A DNA stretch of 64,000 nt from Tateyamaria sp. Alg231-49 (lineage in GTDB: Bacteria; Pseudomonadota; Alphaproteobacteria; Rhodobacterales; Rhodobacteraceae). The stretch spans positions 648,387 through 712,386 of the forward strand of contig NZ_FRFA01000001.1 in the NCBI RefSeq assembly GCF_900143535.1. The letters run 5' to 3'. Under the pieces are notes generated by a model. The model was not told the DNA's origin. It was given only the letters and a program-made list of their open reading frames with translations, and did not search any database. Position 1 is the first letter of the stretch; every line of letters begins with the position of its first letter. A program made the translations under genes and the position numbers. Shown in pieces: positions 27,205 to 35,371 of the stretch.

Positions 27205-28704
27205 ATGCAAGACCTCACCCACTATATCAATGGCGCCCATGTCGCTGGCACTTCTGGCCGCTTTGCGGATGTGATGAACCCGGCGACGGGTGAGGCGCAG
27301 GCGCGTGTGCCGCTGGCCTCAACCGCCGAGGTCGCTCACGCCGTAGAGATCGCCGCCGCAGCACAGCCCGCATGGGCCGCTGTGAACCCACAGCGCCGCG
27401 CGCGCGTGATGATGAAATTTGTAGCCCTGCTCAACCGCGATATGGACAAGCTCGCCGAAGCGCTAAGCCGCGAACATGGCAAGACGCTGCCGGATGCTGC
27501 AGGTGATGTGCAGCGCGGTCTTGAGGTGGTCGAGTACTGCATCGGAGCGCCGCACCTGTTGAAGGGTGAGTATACGGACTCCGCTGGTCCCGGCATCGAC
27601 ATGTACTCGATGCGTCAGGCGCTGGGTGTGACGGCCGGCATCACCCCGTTCAACTTTCCAGCCATGATCCCGATGTGGATGTTTGCGCCCGCGATTGCGT
27701 GCGGCAACGCATTTATCCTGAAACCATCCGAGCGGGATCCGTCTGTGCCGCTGATGCTGGCCGAGTTGATGGAGGAAGCAGGCCTGCCCAAAGGTATCTT
27801 GCAGGTCGTCAACGGGGACAAAGAAGCAGTGGATGCAATCCTGCACCACGATGTCATCCAGTCCATCGGTTTTGTCGGATCAACTCCGATTGCGGAATAC
27901 ATCTATGGCACCGGCTGTGCGAACGGCAAACGGGTGCAGTGTTTCGGTGGGGCCAAAAACCATATGATCATCATGCCCGACGCGGATATGGATCAGGCCG
28001 CAGACGCCTTGATTGGCGCGGGATACGGGGCTGCTGGCGAACGTTGCATGGCGATCTCGGTTGCCGTGCCTGTGGGCGATGAAACGGCCGACCGCCTGAT
28101 CGAAAAACTGGTGCCACGCATCGAAAAGCTGAAAGTCGGCCCCTACACCGCTGGCAATGACGTCGACTACGGGCCTGTGGTCACAGCGGCCGCCAAAGCC
28201 AACATCGAACGTCTGGTACAGACGGGTATCGATCAGGGGGCCAAGCTGGTTGTCGATGGACGCAACTTTAATCTTCAGGGCTATGAAGATGGCTTTTTCG
28301 TCGGCCCACACCTGTTTGATCACGTGACCAAAGATATGGACATCTACACTCAGGAAATCTTTGGCCCCGTTCTGTCGACAGTGCGCGCCCAAAGCTATGA
28401 AGAGGCCATCGGCCTTGCAATGGACCATGAATACGGCAACGGCACCGCGATCTTTACCCGCGACGGCGATGCGGCACGCGATTTCGCGAACCGGATCAAC
28501 ATCGGGATGGTGGGCATCAACGTGCCAATCCCAGTGCCGCTGGCCTATCACACCTTTGGCGGGTGGAAGAAATCAGTGTTTGGGGATCTAAACCAGCACG
28601 GGCCGGACGCGTTCAAATTCTATACGCGAACCAAGACGGTCACGGCGCGCTGGCCGTCCGGCATCAAGGAAGGCGGAGAATTTTCAATTCCCGTTATGGA
28701 GTAA
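27205..28704 (+). CDS. mmsA: Methylmalonate-semialdehyde dehydrogenase (acylating)
   Basis: 499 residues of the aldehyde dehydrogenase superfamily, MMSDH branch. The cofactor-binding ILKPSERDPSVPLMLAELM and the catalytic Cys281 in GERCMAIS (rather than the GQxC of general ALDHs) are diagnostic. The C-terminal FGGWKKSVFGDLNQHGPDAF is intact. It converts methylmalonate semialdehyde to propionyl-CoA in valine catabolism (and malonate semialdehyde to acetyl-CoA in inositol or beta-alanine breakdown). Other valine genes lie 3.2 kb downstream on the same strand. AGGAGA lies upstream of the ATG. Confidence 0.94.
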   Translation: MQDLTHYINGAHVAGTSGRFADVMNPATGEAQARVPLASTAEVAHAVEIAAAAQPAWAAVNPQRRARVMMKFVALLNRDMDKLAEALSREHGKTLPDAAGDVQRGLEVVEYCIGAPHLLKGEYTDSAGPGIDMYSMRQALGVTAGITPFNFPAMIPMWMFAPAIACGNAFILKPSERDPSVPLMLAELMEEAGLPKGILQVVNGDKEAVDAILHHDVIQSIGFVGSTPIAEYIYGTGCANGKRVQCFGGAKNHMIIMPDADMDQAADALIGAGYGAAGERCMAISVAVPVGDETADRLIEKLVPRIEKLKVGPYTAGNDVDYGPVVTAAAKANIERLVQTGIDQGAKLVVDGRNFNLQGYEDGFFVGPHLFDHVTKDMDIYTQEIFGPVLSTVRAQSYEEAIGLAMDHEYGNGTAIFTRDGDAARDFANRINIGMVGINVPIPVPLAYHTFGGWKKSVFGDLNQHGPDAFKFYTRTKTVTARWPSGIKEGGEFSIPVME

Positions 28705-28705
28705 T

Positions 28706-29134
28706 TTGCCCCTTTCCTTCCGCATAATTCCGGAGCGCGGTCTTGTCGTGGTCGAGTTCACTGGATACTCGACCATCGACGATTTCATGCGCGCATCGGC
28801 CGCTTATGTGGCGCACCCGGATTATGTGGCGGGGCAGAAACAGCTGGTCGACATGACCCGCATCACCGGCTTTGAAAAAGACTATGTTCGCTTCATGGAG
28901 ATACAAGCGGCCAAAGCAGAACGCCTGGCGGGTGCGGGCGTGCAATCGCTGTGCGTCTATGTGGCCCCCACCTCGGTCGCCAAAGAGATCGCCATCCTGT
29001 TCACCCGCACATGGGCGGACATCACCAATGTTGTGATTATGGTGCAAGACACCGAGGCCGAAGCGCTGACTTTGCTTGGCCAACCAGAGGGCAGCATTGA
29101 TGAAATGCTGCGCGCCACAGGGGTTCAAACTTAG
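28706..29134 (+). CDS. SpoIIAA/STAS-like fold protein following mmsA, function unknown
   Basis: 142 residues from a TTG codon one base after the mmsA stop. The sequence (FRIIPERGLVVVEFTGYSTIDDFMRASAAYVAHPDYVAGQKQLVDM) has the alternating beta-alpha pattern of SpoIIAA-like/STAS proteins, but no phosphorylatable motif can be assigned. Translational coupling to mmsA is likely because no separate ribosome site exists (GGAG lies in the mmsA end). Function unknown; the fold call is tentative. Confidence 0.72.
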   Translation: MPLSFRIIPERGLVVVEFTGYSTIDDFMRASAAYVAHPDYVAGQKQLVDMTRITGFEKDYVRFMEIQAAKAERLAGAGVQSLCVYVAPTSVAKEIAILFTRTWADITNVVIMVQDTEAEALTLLGQPEGSIDEMLRATGVQT

Positions 29135-29662
29135 AGAGGCGAGCAAGGGAATGACAGCCTCGGGAGTTCAACATAATCAACCAACTCGCGGCATAAGCCA
29201 AAACGAGCCGGATAGTCCAATCGCTGAACCAAAACGGTAACGGCTTGCTGGACCATCGCCACTAAGAAAAACTGCAATTCTATCCACTCTTGTGACGGAA
29301 CAGCGAGGGCGTGGATACAATGAGATTTCCGAGGACACTTGCGTCTCATTTTATGACAGGACTGCGGCAGTTTACAGCGAGAATCAGTCAGCAACAGGGC
29401 GGGCATTCTAGTAAGCTGTCAATTGATGGATACGCGGTCGCACTACCAATACGTGCAATTTTACGGTTGCAAATCTAGCTTTGAGCCACTTTACGCCGAT
29501 AGCACCACCCCAAATAGCAAAGCACACTACCCTTAGCAGAATCCGGTAATGGAATGGACTTACGGTTTGTTGTTTGTGCCAAATTGTGTCAATTTAGCGG
29601 CAATTATGACATATTATGCAAATACGGGACTTTTGATCCCGGGTGATTGGGAGTGGCGATTT
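29135..29662. other. AT-richer intergenic region, no gene supported
   Basis: About 530 bases of lower GC content than the flanking valine genes. A 91-codon minus-strand frame (29131-29406) has no ribosome site or recognisable domain and overlaps the stop of the preceding gene. The part from about 29460 on is rich in A/T tracts and probably holds the promoter of the next gene (TATTAT at 29612-29617). Confidence 0.5.
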
Positions 29663-30460
29663 ATGTTTGGCCTAAAAACAACTTGGTCCGGAGCGCTGGC
29701 GTTGGCGGTTGCGGCGGTCTTTTCATTTAGTTCGGATGGTCATGCTGCAACCATTGGTCCCTGCTCTGACTTTTCTCCGGATGTTTCCGGCGCAGTCGTT
29801 GCGACAAACGGCACCGTAGCCGGATGTGTAGTAACTGATATTGCTAACGAAGACGCAACCAACATCGACGGACTGTTTGGCGCAGTTGTTGGAGATCTAT
29901 CCGCTGATTGGCAAGGTGACAAAACAGACAGCAAAGTCGATGGGGCCTTTGGGACAAGTTCTTTGGGGTCGTATCTGACGATCTCCGCGAACTCGAACCC
30001 TGATCCATTTGATGTCGCGGGTGACTGGGAAATTTCAGCTTCTTTCTTTGACGTGTACAAATATGGACTTCTCTTATTCAAGAGCGGCAACGAAGCCTTC
30101 CCCGGCACGGTGATTGGCTACCTGATTACAGAAGACGACAGTGCCGACGGTGCCGAGGGTACGTATAATGGCCCTCAGATGTTCTACAACTTTCAAAAAT
30201 GTAATGGTGCCAACGCGCCAGATCCATGCGATCCGACCTCCGCTGGCGGCGCCAAAGGGGACCCTGTTAGCCATATATCAGTTTATGGATTTGGCACACC
30301 TCCCGAGGACTGCCCTCCAGGCCAAATTCGCCTGAACGGTGTTTGTACCACTGGGACGGGTGAACCGCCCGCGGTACCACTTCCAGCTGGCCTTCCGCTC
30401 ATGCTCACTGCAATCGGTGCAGGCGCATACCTGCGCAGACGCGCGCGGAAATCCGCTTAA
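29663..30460 (+). CDS. VPLPA-CTERM surface protein
   Basis: 265 residues from ATG 29663, where a signal peptide begins (KTTWSGALALAVAAVF, cleavage probably after GHAA). A frame from 29549 would put 38 extra residues before it. The C-terminus has the complete sorting signal: VPLPAGLPLMLTAIGAGAYL followed by RRRARKSA, i.e. VPLPA motif, hydrophobic helix and basic tail. Such proteins are cut and anchored by an exosortase of the XrtD type encoded elsewhere. The mature part contains CSDFSPDVSGAV at its start and Cys pairs (CNGANAPDPC; CPPGQIRLNGVC), with no known catalytic domain. Composition is less GC-rich than its neighbours. Probably an extracellular or matrix protein. Confidence 0.85.
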   Translation: MFGLKTTWSGALALAVAAVFSFSSDGHAATIGPCSDFSPDVSGAVVATNGTVAGCVVTDIANEDATNIDGLFGAVVGDLSADWQGDKTDSKVDGAFGTSSLGSYLTISANSNPDPFDVAGDWEISASFFDVYKYGLLLFKSGNEAFPGTVIGYLITEDDSADGAEGTYNGPQMFYNFQKCNGANAPDPCDPTSAGGAKGDPVSHISVYGFGTPPEDCPPGQIRLNGVCTTGTGEPPAVPLPAGLPLMLTAIGAGAYLRRRARKSA

Positions 30461-30485
30461 ACTTCTAAATTAGACAGCATTAAGG

Positions 30486-30514
30486 AAGGCGCCCTGTGAG
30501 GCGCCTTTTTTTTG
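30486..30514 (+). terminator. Terminator after the VPLPA-CTERM gene
   Basis: Stem AGGCGCC / GGCGCCT (30487-30493 with 30500-30506), six-base loop, then eight T. Confidence 0.88.
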
Positions 30515-30578
30515 CCCTACTGTCCTCTCAATCACCGCGCACCCAAGACACGGTCAAGAATTGAGCGGAGCAATCAGA

Positions 30579-31853
30579 ATGAGCAAACCGAACCCAATGG
30601 GTGGCCAAAACGGCCATGCACCCGACCGTCTTTTGCCTCTGGCGTTTGACGAAAACATTGTCACTGGTTTTTTCGCAAAAGGTAAAAGCCTCGGCAAACA
30701 GGTCAAAGACATTCTGGAGACCAATACAGGCGCAGACGTGGCTTCCATCGGAACGCACGTGTCTGCTGCAGCGGCCAAATTGATCAAGAACGCTGAAACG
30801 CCCGAGAACGAGGCGCACGAGGGCAGCAGCATTGAACTCAGCGGCTATCTGTCGACAGATGAGGCCGATCTGATGGGTCACATGGATGACCATGATCACA
30901 CTCATGACGACCATGAACATTCCGAGCTGGACCATTCCGACCTTGACGGCTTCGCAGAGGCCCGTGGCGGCAAAGGCGGCAAAAAAACAGATGACGGCAC
31001 CACATCAGACGGTGGTGGTGGCAAAGGAAGAGGCAAAAACAAAGTCGTTGAGGAAACCGACGAAGTCGAACCAGCGCCGGAGCCAGAGCCAGAACCAACG
31101 CCAGAACCAGAACCCACACCTGAGCCTGAGCCTGAGCCAGAGCCTGAGCCTGAGCCAGAACCCACACCTGAGCCCGAGCCAACCCCTGCCCCGTCCACTG
31201 AATTTGGCTGGTTGAATGCGAATACCTACTTAAGCGGAGGCGATACACCGGATGGCTTCAATGTGGAATTGGTGTTCGACGGTTTCTGGACTGACTCGCA
31301 GAAAGAAATGGGGGCTCAACAGGCTGAAATTCTGAGCGACATTATCATCGGTGATCTGCCGAACTATGGTGACATCGACGACGTTCGAATTGAGATCAGC
31401 ACGTGGGAAATTGACGGTTCGGGCGGGACATGGGGCCTCGGCGGATACTCCCAGCTCAGAGCCGATGGCATGGTAGCCGAGGGTGGCATATTTCTGGACC
31501 CAGCGGACATCGGTACAGCCGAAAGTCGGGAGATGCTGGACGAGTTGATGATGCACGAAATGATGCACGCCATCGGATTCGGCACCACATGGGACCAGAA
31601 CGGGCTCACATCAAACGGCACCTTTATCGGAGAATACGCCGTCGATGTATACGGTAGCTCGGTCCCGATCGACAACTCAGGCCATCTATCAGAAGCGGTC
31701 GGCGACGAGATGGGAACCACCTATATCTCTAACAATGCAGAACCGATCACCGATCTGACGCTCGCCATACTCGAAGATATGGGTTTCGAAACAATCTACG
31801 AACCACCTGTCGAAGAGGAAGAAGAGACTGTCGACGACTTCATGTTGTTCTAG
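30579..31853 (+). CDS. Putative secreted zinc metallopeptidase, M8/metzincin-like, with Pro-Glu linker
   Basis: 424 residues from ATG 30579 (GCGGAG nine bases upstream). No signal peptide. Order: an N-terminal region of ~110 residues; a His/Asp tract ([20 protein letters not shown]); a KGGKK-rich part; a linker of ~45 residues made of (T)PEPEP repeats (31063-31195); and a catalytic domain with [10 protein letters not shown] (HExxHxxG) and a downstream [13 protein letters not shown] segment that resembles leishmanolysin-type third-ligand regions. The protein ends [12 protein letters not shown]: an acidic stretch, then Asp and four hydrophobics, as in type I-secreted proteases. I therefore infer export by a type I system, although RTX repeats are absent. 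Bounded by terminators on both sides. Confidence 0.8.
   Translation: MSKPNPMGGQNGHAPDRLLPLAFDENIVTGFFAKGKSLGKQVKDILETNTGADVASIGTHVSAAAAKLIKNAETPENEAHEGSSIELSGYLSTDEADLMGHMDDHDHTHDDHEHSELDHSDLDGFAEARGGKGGKKTDDGTTSDGGGGKGRGKNKVVEETDEVEPAPEPEPEPTPEPEPTPEPEPEPEPEPEPEPTPEPEPTPAPSTEFGWLNANTYLSGGDTPDGFNVELVFDGFWTDSQKEMGAQQAEILSDIIIGDLPNYGDIDDVRIEISTWEIDGSGGTWGLGGYSQLRADGMVAEGGIFLDPADIGTAESREMLDELMMHEMMHAIGFGTTWDQNGLTSNGTFIGEYAVDVYGSSVPIDNSGHLSEAVGDEMGTTYISNNAEPITDLTLAILEDMGFETIYEPPVEEEEETVDDFMLF
31063..31195 (+). repeat. Pro-Glu codon repeat (PEPEP linker)
   Basis: Repeated six-base units of the type GAGCCA or GAGCCT interspersed with ACACCT or ACGCCA, encoding a rigid acidic spacer between the His-rich region and the peptidase domain. 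Probably variable in length between strains by slippage. Confidence 0.85.
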
Positions 31854-31876
31854 TCGCGACTAAAGCACCACAAGCA

Positions 31877-31902
31877 AAGGCAGCTCTCGGGCTGCCTTTT
31901 TT
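31877..31902 (+). terminator. Terminator after the metallopeptidase gene
   Basis: Stem AGGCAGC / GCTGCCT (31878-31884 with 31891-31897), then six T, 24 bases past the stop. Confidence 0.87.
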
Positions 31903-31959
31903 ATGGGAGTTCCATTCCCCTGCGAACATGGCATATTCCAGCCAAACACAGGAGGATAC

Positions 31960-33102
31960 ATGGATTTCGCCCTGACAGAGGAACAGACCGCCATCTTTGA
32001 TATGGCGCACGCATTTGGGCAGGACAACATCGCGCCCCACGCCCGCGATTGGGAAGCCCAAGGTACTATTCCAAAAGAACTCTGGCCCGAGGTCGGCGCG
32101 CTGGGTTTTGCCTCGCTCTATGTGTCCGAAGACGCAGGCGGCTCCGGTCTGTCCCGGTTGGATGCGACGCTGGTGTTCGAGGCTCTCAGCATGGCCTGCC
32201 CGTCTGTCGCGGCATTCCTTTCGATCCACAACATGTGCGCCAAGATGCTCGACAACTTCGCCAGCGATGATCTGAAGGCCCGGGTCATGCCCGGCGTTCT
32301 CAGCATGGACACGGTGCTCAGCTATTGCCTGACAGAACCCGGCAGCGGGTCGGACGCCTCTGCCCTGCGCACCCGCGCCGAGCGCACAAACGAGGGTTAC
32401 GTTGTGAACGGCACCAAGGCGTTCATTTCGGGTGGCGGATATTCGGACGCATATGTCTGCATGGTCCGCACTGGCGAGGATGGGCCAAAGGGCGTGTCGT
32501 GCATCTACGTGGATGACGGTGTGGATGGGCTGAGTTTCGGTGCTTTGGAAGACAAAATGGGCTGGCGCAGCCAACCTACGGCGCAGGTGCAGTTCGACAA
32601 TTGCAACATTTCTTCGGCTAATCTTGTCGGTGAAGAGGGTCAGGGTTTCAAATATGCGATGATGGGGCTGGATGGCGGACGTCTGAACATTGCCGCCTGC
32701 TCGCTTGGGGCTGCACAGACGGCCCTCAACAGCACTCTGGCCTATATGGGCGAACGCAAGGCCTTTGGTCAGCCCATTGATCAGTTTCAGGGGCTGCAAT
32801 GGCGCCTTGCGGATATGGAGATCGAGTTGCAGGCGGCCCGCACTTTCCTGCGCCAGGCAGCATGGAAGCTTGATACCGGCGCGCCTGACGCGACCAAGTT
32901 CTGCGCCATGGCCAAGAAGTTCGTGACCGAAGCCGGGTCGCGTATTGTGGACCAGTGCCTGCAACTGCATGGCGGCTACGGATACCTTGCCGATTACGGG
33001 ATCGAAAAGCTGGTGCGCGATCTGCGCGTCCACCAGATCCTTGAAGGCACGAATGAGATCATGCGCGTGATTGTAGCCCGAGACATGTTGAAGAACCGAT
33101 GA
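31960..33102 (+). CDS. Acyl-CoA dehydrogenase, probably isobutyryl-CoA dehydrogenase
   Basis: 380 residues from ATG 31960, with CAGGAGGA upstream. A typical acyl-CoA dehydrogenase: N-terminal helical domain, then the FAD/substrate segment YCLTEPGSGSDASALRTRA. The C-terminal helical domain includes LQLHGGYGYLADYGIEKLVRD, and the catalytic base is Glu362 in ILEGTNEIMR. Gene order (overlap with 3-hydroxyisobutyryl-CoA hydrolase, 3-hydroxyisobutyrate dehydrogenase next) points to the valine intermediate isobutyryl-CoA as substrate, giving methacrylyl-CoA. It overlaps the next gene by four bases (ATGA). Confidence 0.9.
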   Translation: MDFALTEEQTAIFDMAHAFGQDNIAPHARDWEAQGTIPKELWPEVGALGFASLYVSEDAGGSGLSRLDATLVFEALSMACPSVAAFLSIHNMCAKMLDNFASDDLKARVMPGVLSMDTVLSYCLTEPGSGSDASALRTRAERTNEGYVVNGTKAFISGGGYSDAYVCMVRTGEDGPKGVSCIYVDDGVDGLSFGALEDKMGWRSQPTAQVQFDNCNISSANLVGEEGQGFKYAMMGLDGGRLNIAACSLGAAQTALNSTLAYMGERKAFGQPIDQFQGLQWRLADMEIELQAARTFLRQAAWKLDTGAPDATKFCAMAKKFVTEAGSRIVDQCLQLHGGYGYLADYGIEKLVRDLRVHQILEGTNEIMRVIVARDMLKNR

Positions 33103-35012
33103 GCGATATTTCTATCCGCATCGAGGGGTGCGCCGGCCGTATCACCTTGCAGCGCCCCGAAGCACTCAACGCCATGACATACGAGATGTGCGTGGCGATT
33201 GAGCAGGCCTTTGATGAATGGGCACAGGACGACGCAGTAACACTGGTGGTGTTGGACGCCGAAGGCGACCGTGCGTTTTGCTCAGGCGGTGATATTGCCG
33301 AACTGTACGAGACCGGCACTAAAGGCGACTATGCCTACGGCCAGAAATTCTGGGCTGACGAATACCGCCTGAACCACAAGATTTTCCAATATCCCAAACC
33401 TGTTGTGAGCTTTCTGCAGGGCTTTACCATGGGTGGCGGGGTTGGGCTTGGCTGCCACGGCTCGCACCGGATTGTGGGGGAAAGCAGCCAGATCGCAATG
33501 CCGGAATGCGGGATCGGGTTGATGCCCGATGTAGGGGGCACGCTGATGCTGGCCCTCGCGCCCGGCCGGCTTGGGGAATACCTTGGGACAACGGCGGCAC
33601 GGATGGATGCGGGGGATGCGATTTTTGCAGGCTTTGCGGATCACTTTATCCCGCAAGCGCAATGGCTGGACCTGATCGCCACCCTCGAACAGACCGGCGA
33701 TATTGCCCGCATCGCAGGCGCTGCCGCGCGCCCCACCCCCGGTCCGTTACAAGCGGCGATGCCAGACATCGACCGGCACTTTCATGGGGCCGCCCTTGGC
33801 GATGTTTTCACCACCTTGCGCGCCGAAGACAGCGACTTTGCCCGCGACACGCTGAAAAAGATGGGGCGCAACAGTCCATTGTCTATGGCCTGTACGATCG
33901 AGGCATTGCACCGTTTACGTGGTCCAACCCTAACCTTGGAAAAGGCGCTGGATCTGGAATACCGTTTCACCGCACGCGCGATGGAGCATGGCGATTTCCT
34001 CGAAGGAATCCGCGCGGCTATCATCGACAAGGATCGAAATCCAAAGTGGCAGTTTGCCGATGGTGCAGTGCCTGCCACAGCCGTGGCCAAGATGCTGATG
34101 CCGCTGGGGGAAATGGCGTTGAAATTGGGAGAGACGGGCATGAAAATTGGGTTTATCGGACTTGGAAATATGGGCGCGCCTATGGCTGCCAATCTGGCGG
34201 CTGCGGGGCACGATGTCTCTGGCTTTGATGTTGCGGGCACGACGGCCAAAGGTGTTAGTTCTGCCACCAGCGCTGTTGAGGTCGCTGACGGCGCAGACAT
34301 CGTGATCGCGATGCTGCCAAACGGAGACATCCTGCGCGCCGTCGCAGCGGAAGTAATCCCCACCATGCGCGCAGGCACCACTTTCATTGATTGCTCGACC
34401 GTGGATGTAGACAGCGCGCGTGCCGTTGCTGATATGGCCGAGGCAGCGGGTATCTTATGCGTCGACGCGCCTGTATCGGGCGGCATTGGTGGGGCCGCAG
34501 GCGGCACGCTCACCTTTATGGCGGGCGGGAGCGAAGCCGCATTTGCCAGCGCAGCCCCCCTATTCGACATCATGGGTCAAAAGGCTGTGCATTGCGGCGA
34601 TGCAGGCGCCGGTCAAGCCGCCAAGATTTGCAACAACATGATCCTTGGCGCCACGATGATCGCCACCTGCGAGGCCTTTGCGTTGGCCGACAAGCTGGGG
34701 TTAGAGCGCCAAAAGATGTTTGACGTTGTCAGCACGTCGTCGGGGTTCAGTTGGTCAATGAACACCTACTGCCCTGCCCCCGGCGTTGGTCCAACCAGCC
34801 CTGCGGACAACGGATACACCCCCGGCTTTGCAGCCGAACTGATGCTCAAGGACCTTGGCTTGAGCCAGCAAGCGGCTGCGGCCGTGGATGCGGACACGCC
34901 GATGGGCCAACGCGCGCTGGAATTGTACCGTCAGTTCGTCGAGGACGAAGACGGAAAAGGCAAGGATTTCAGCGCAATGCTGCCCCGGTTTGAAACGCGC
35001 GGACGCTCCTGA
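33099..35012 (+). CDS. Fused 3-hydroxyisobutyryl-CoA hydrolase / 3-hydroxyisobutyrate dehydrogenase
   Basis: One uninterrupted frame of 637 residues. Residues 1-347 are an enoyl-CoA hydratase/isomerase-family 3-hydroxyisobutyryl-CoA hydrolase: FCSGGDIAELYETG, GFTMGGGVGLGCHGSHRIV, MPECGIGLMPDVGGT. Residues 348-637 are a complete 3-hydroxyisobutyrate dehydrogenase (MmsB) starting MKIGFIGLGNMGAPMAANLA, with the substrate signature DAPVSGGIGGAAGGTLTFMAGG and catalytic Lys509 in GQAAKICNN. The two enzymes act in sequence in valine breakdown and are normally separate, adjacent genes. No stop codon lies between them. The ATG of the second part (34140) keeps its own ribosome site, so free MmsB may also be made. 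It ends four bases before the stop of the convergent small gene. Confidence 0.88.
   Translation: MSDISIRIEGCAGRITLQRPEALNAMTYEMCVAIEQAFDEWAQDDAVTLVVLDAEGDRAFCSGGDIAELYETGTKGDYAYGQKFWADEYRLNHKIFQYPKPVVSFLQGFTMGGGVGLGCHGSHRIVGESSQIAMPECGIGLMPDVGGTLMLALAPGRLGEYLGTTAARMDAGDAIFAGFADHFIPQAQWLDLIATLEQTGDIARIAGAAARPTPGPLQAAMPDIDRHFHGAALGDVFTTLRAEDSDFARDTLKKMGRNSPLSMACTIEALHRLRGPTLTLEKALDLEYRFTARAMEHGDFLEGIRAAIIDKDRNPKWQFADGAVPATAVAKMLMPLGEMALKLGETGMKIGFIGLGNMGAPMAANLAAAGHDVSGFDVAGTTAKGVSSATSAVEVADGADIVIAMLPNGDILRAVAAEVIPTMRAGTTFIDCSTVDVDSARAVADMAEAAGILCVDAPVSGGIGGAAGGTLTFMAGGSEAAFASAAPLFDIMGQKAVHCGDAGAGQAAKICNNMILGATMIATCEAFALADKLGLERQKMFDVVSTSSGFSWSMNTYCPAPGVGPTSPADNGYTPGFAAELMLKDLGLSQQAAAAVDADTPMGQRALELYRQFVEDEDGKGKDFSAMLPRFETRGRS
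34127..34142 (+). promoter_or_regulatory. Internal ribosome site and ATG at the hydrolase/MmsB junction
   Basis: GGGAGAG lies seven bases before ATG 34140, which is exactly where stand-alone MmsB proteins begin. It would permit independent initiation of a 290-residue dehydrogenase from within the fused frame. Confidence 0.5.
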
Positions 35013-35015
35013 GCC

Positions 35016-35261
35016 CTACTTGCCAACCGTGATCAACAGCAAGACCGTGAACATCACGGGCACAAGGCACAACGCCACGATGATCAGTGCCGGATAACCC
35101 CATGTGGCGATGGCGAGGCCCCAGGTCACGATTAGCGTAAAAACAAGCAGAAACACCCGCAGCTCTGTCCCAAACAAGGTCGGTCCAAAGGTGTTCGCCA
35201 AGTCGCTTGGGCTTTGTGCCTGGGCAACTGGTACAGCGACGTTCGTGGTGTTGGTGGTCAT
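35016..35261 (-). CDS. Small two-helix membrane protein
   Basis: 81 residues with two predicted transmembrane helices (FLLVFTLIVTWGLAIAT; ALIIVALCLVPVMFTVLLLI) and a hydrophilic N-terminus. GGAGAG precedes the ATG. No family recognised. It converges on the valine operon with three bases between stops and stands downstream of uvrA's neighbourhood on the same strand only incidentally. Confidence 0.68.
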   Translation of the reverse strand: MTTNTTNVAVPVAQAQSPSDLANTFGPTLFGTELRVFLLVFTLIVTWGLAIATWGYPALIIVALCLVPVMFTVLLLITVGK

Positions 35262-35371
35262 CGGTCATCTCTCCATCTGATGTTAGGATGGAGATAGTGC
35301 GGCTGTCACACTGCGGAATGCGGCATTCTGACTGAAACAGTCGGGATTAATTCTCCCCCGTAGGCCCGCCG

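Noticed and set aside
29131-29406. 91-codon minus-strand frame after the mmsA-linked gene
   Set aside because: Cys/Lys-rich composition unlike the neighbours, no ribosome site, overlaps the stop of the preceding gene.
30902-31198. Gly/Ser-rich 98-codon minus-strand frame
   Set aside because: Antisense shadow of the Pro/Glu repeat of the metallopeptidase gene.
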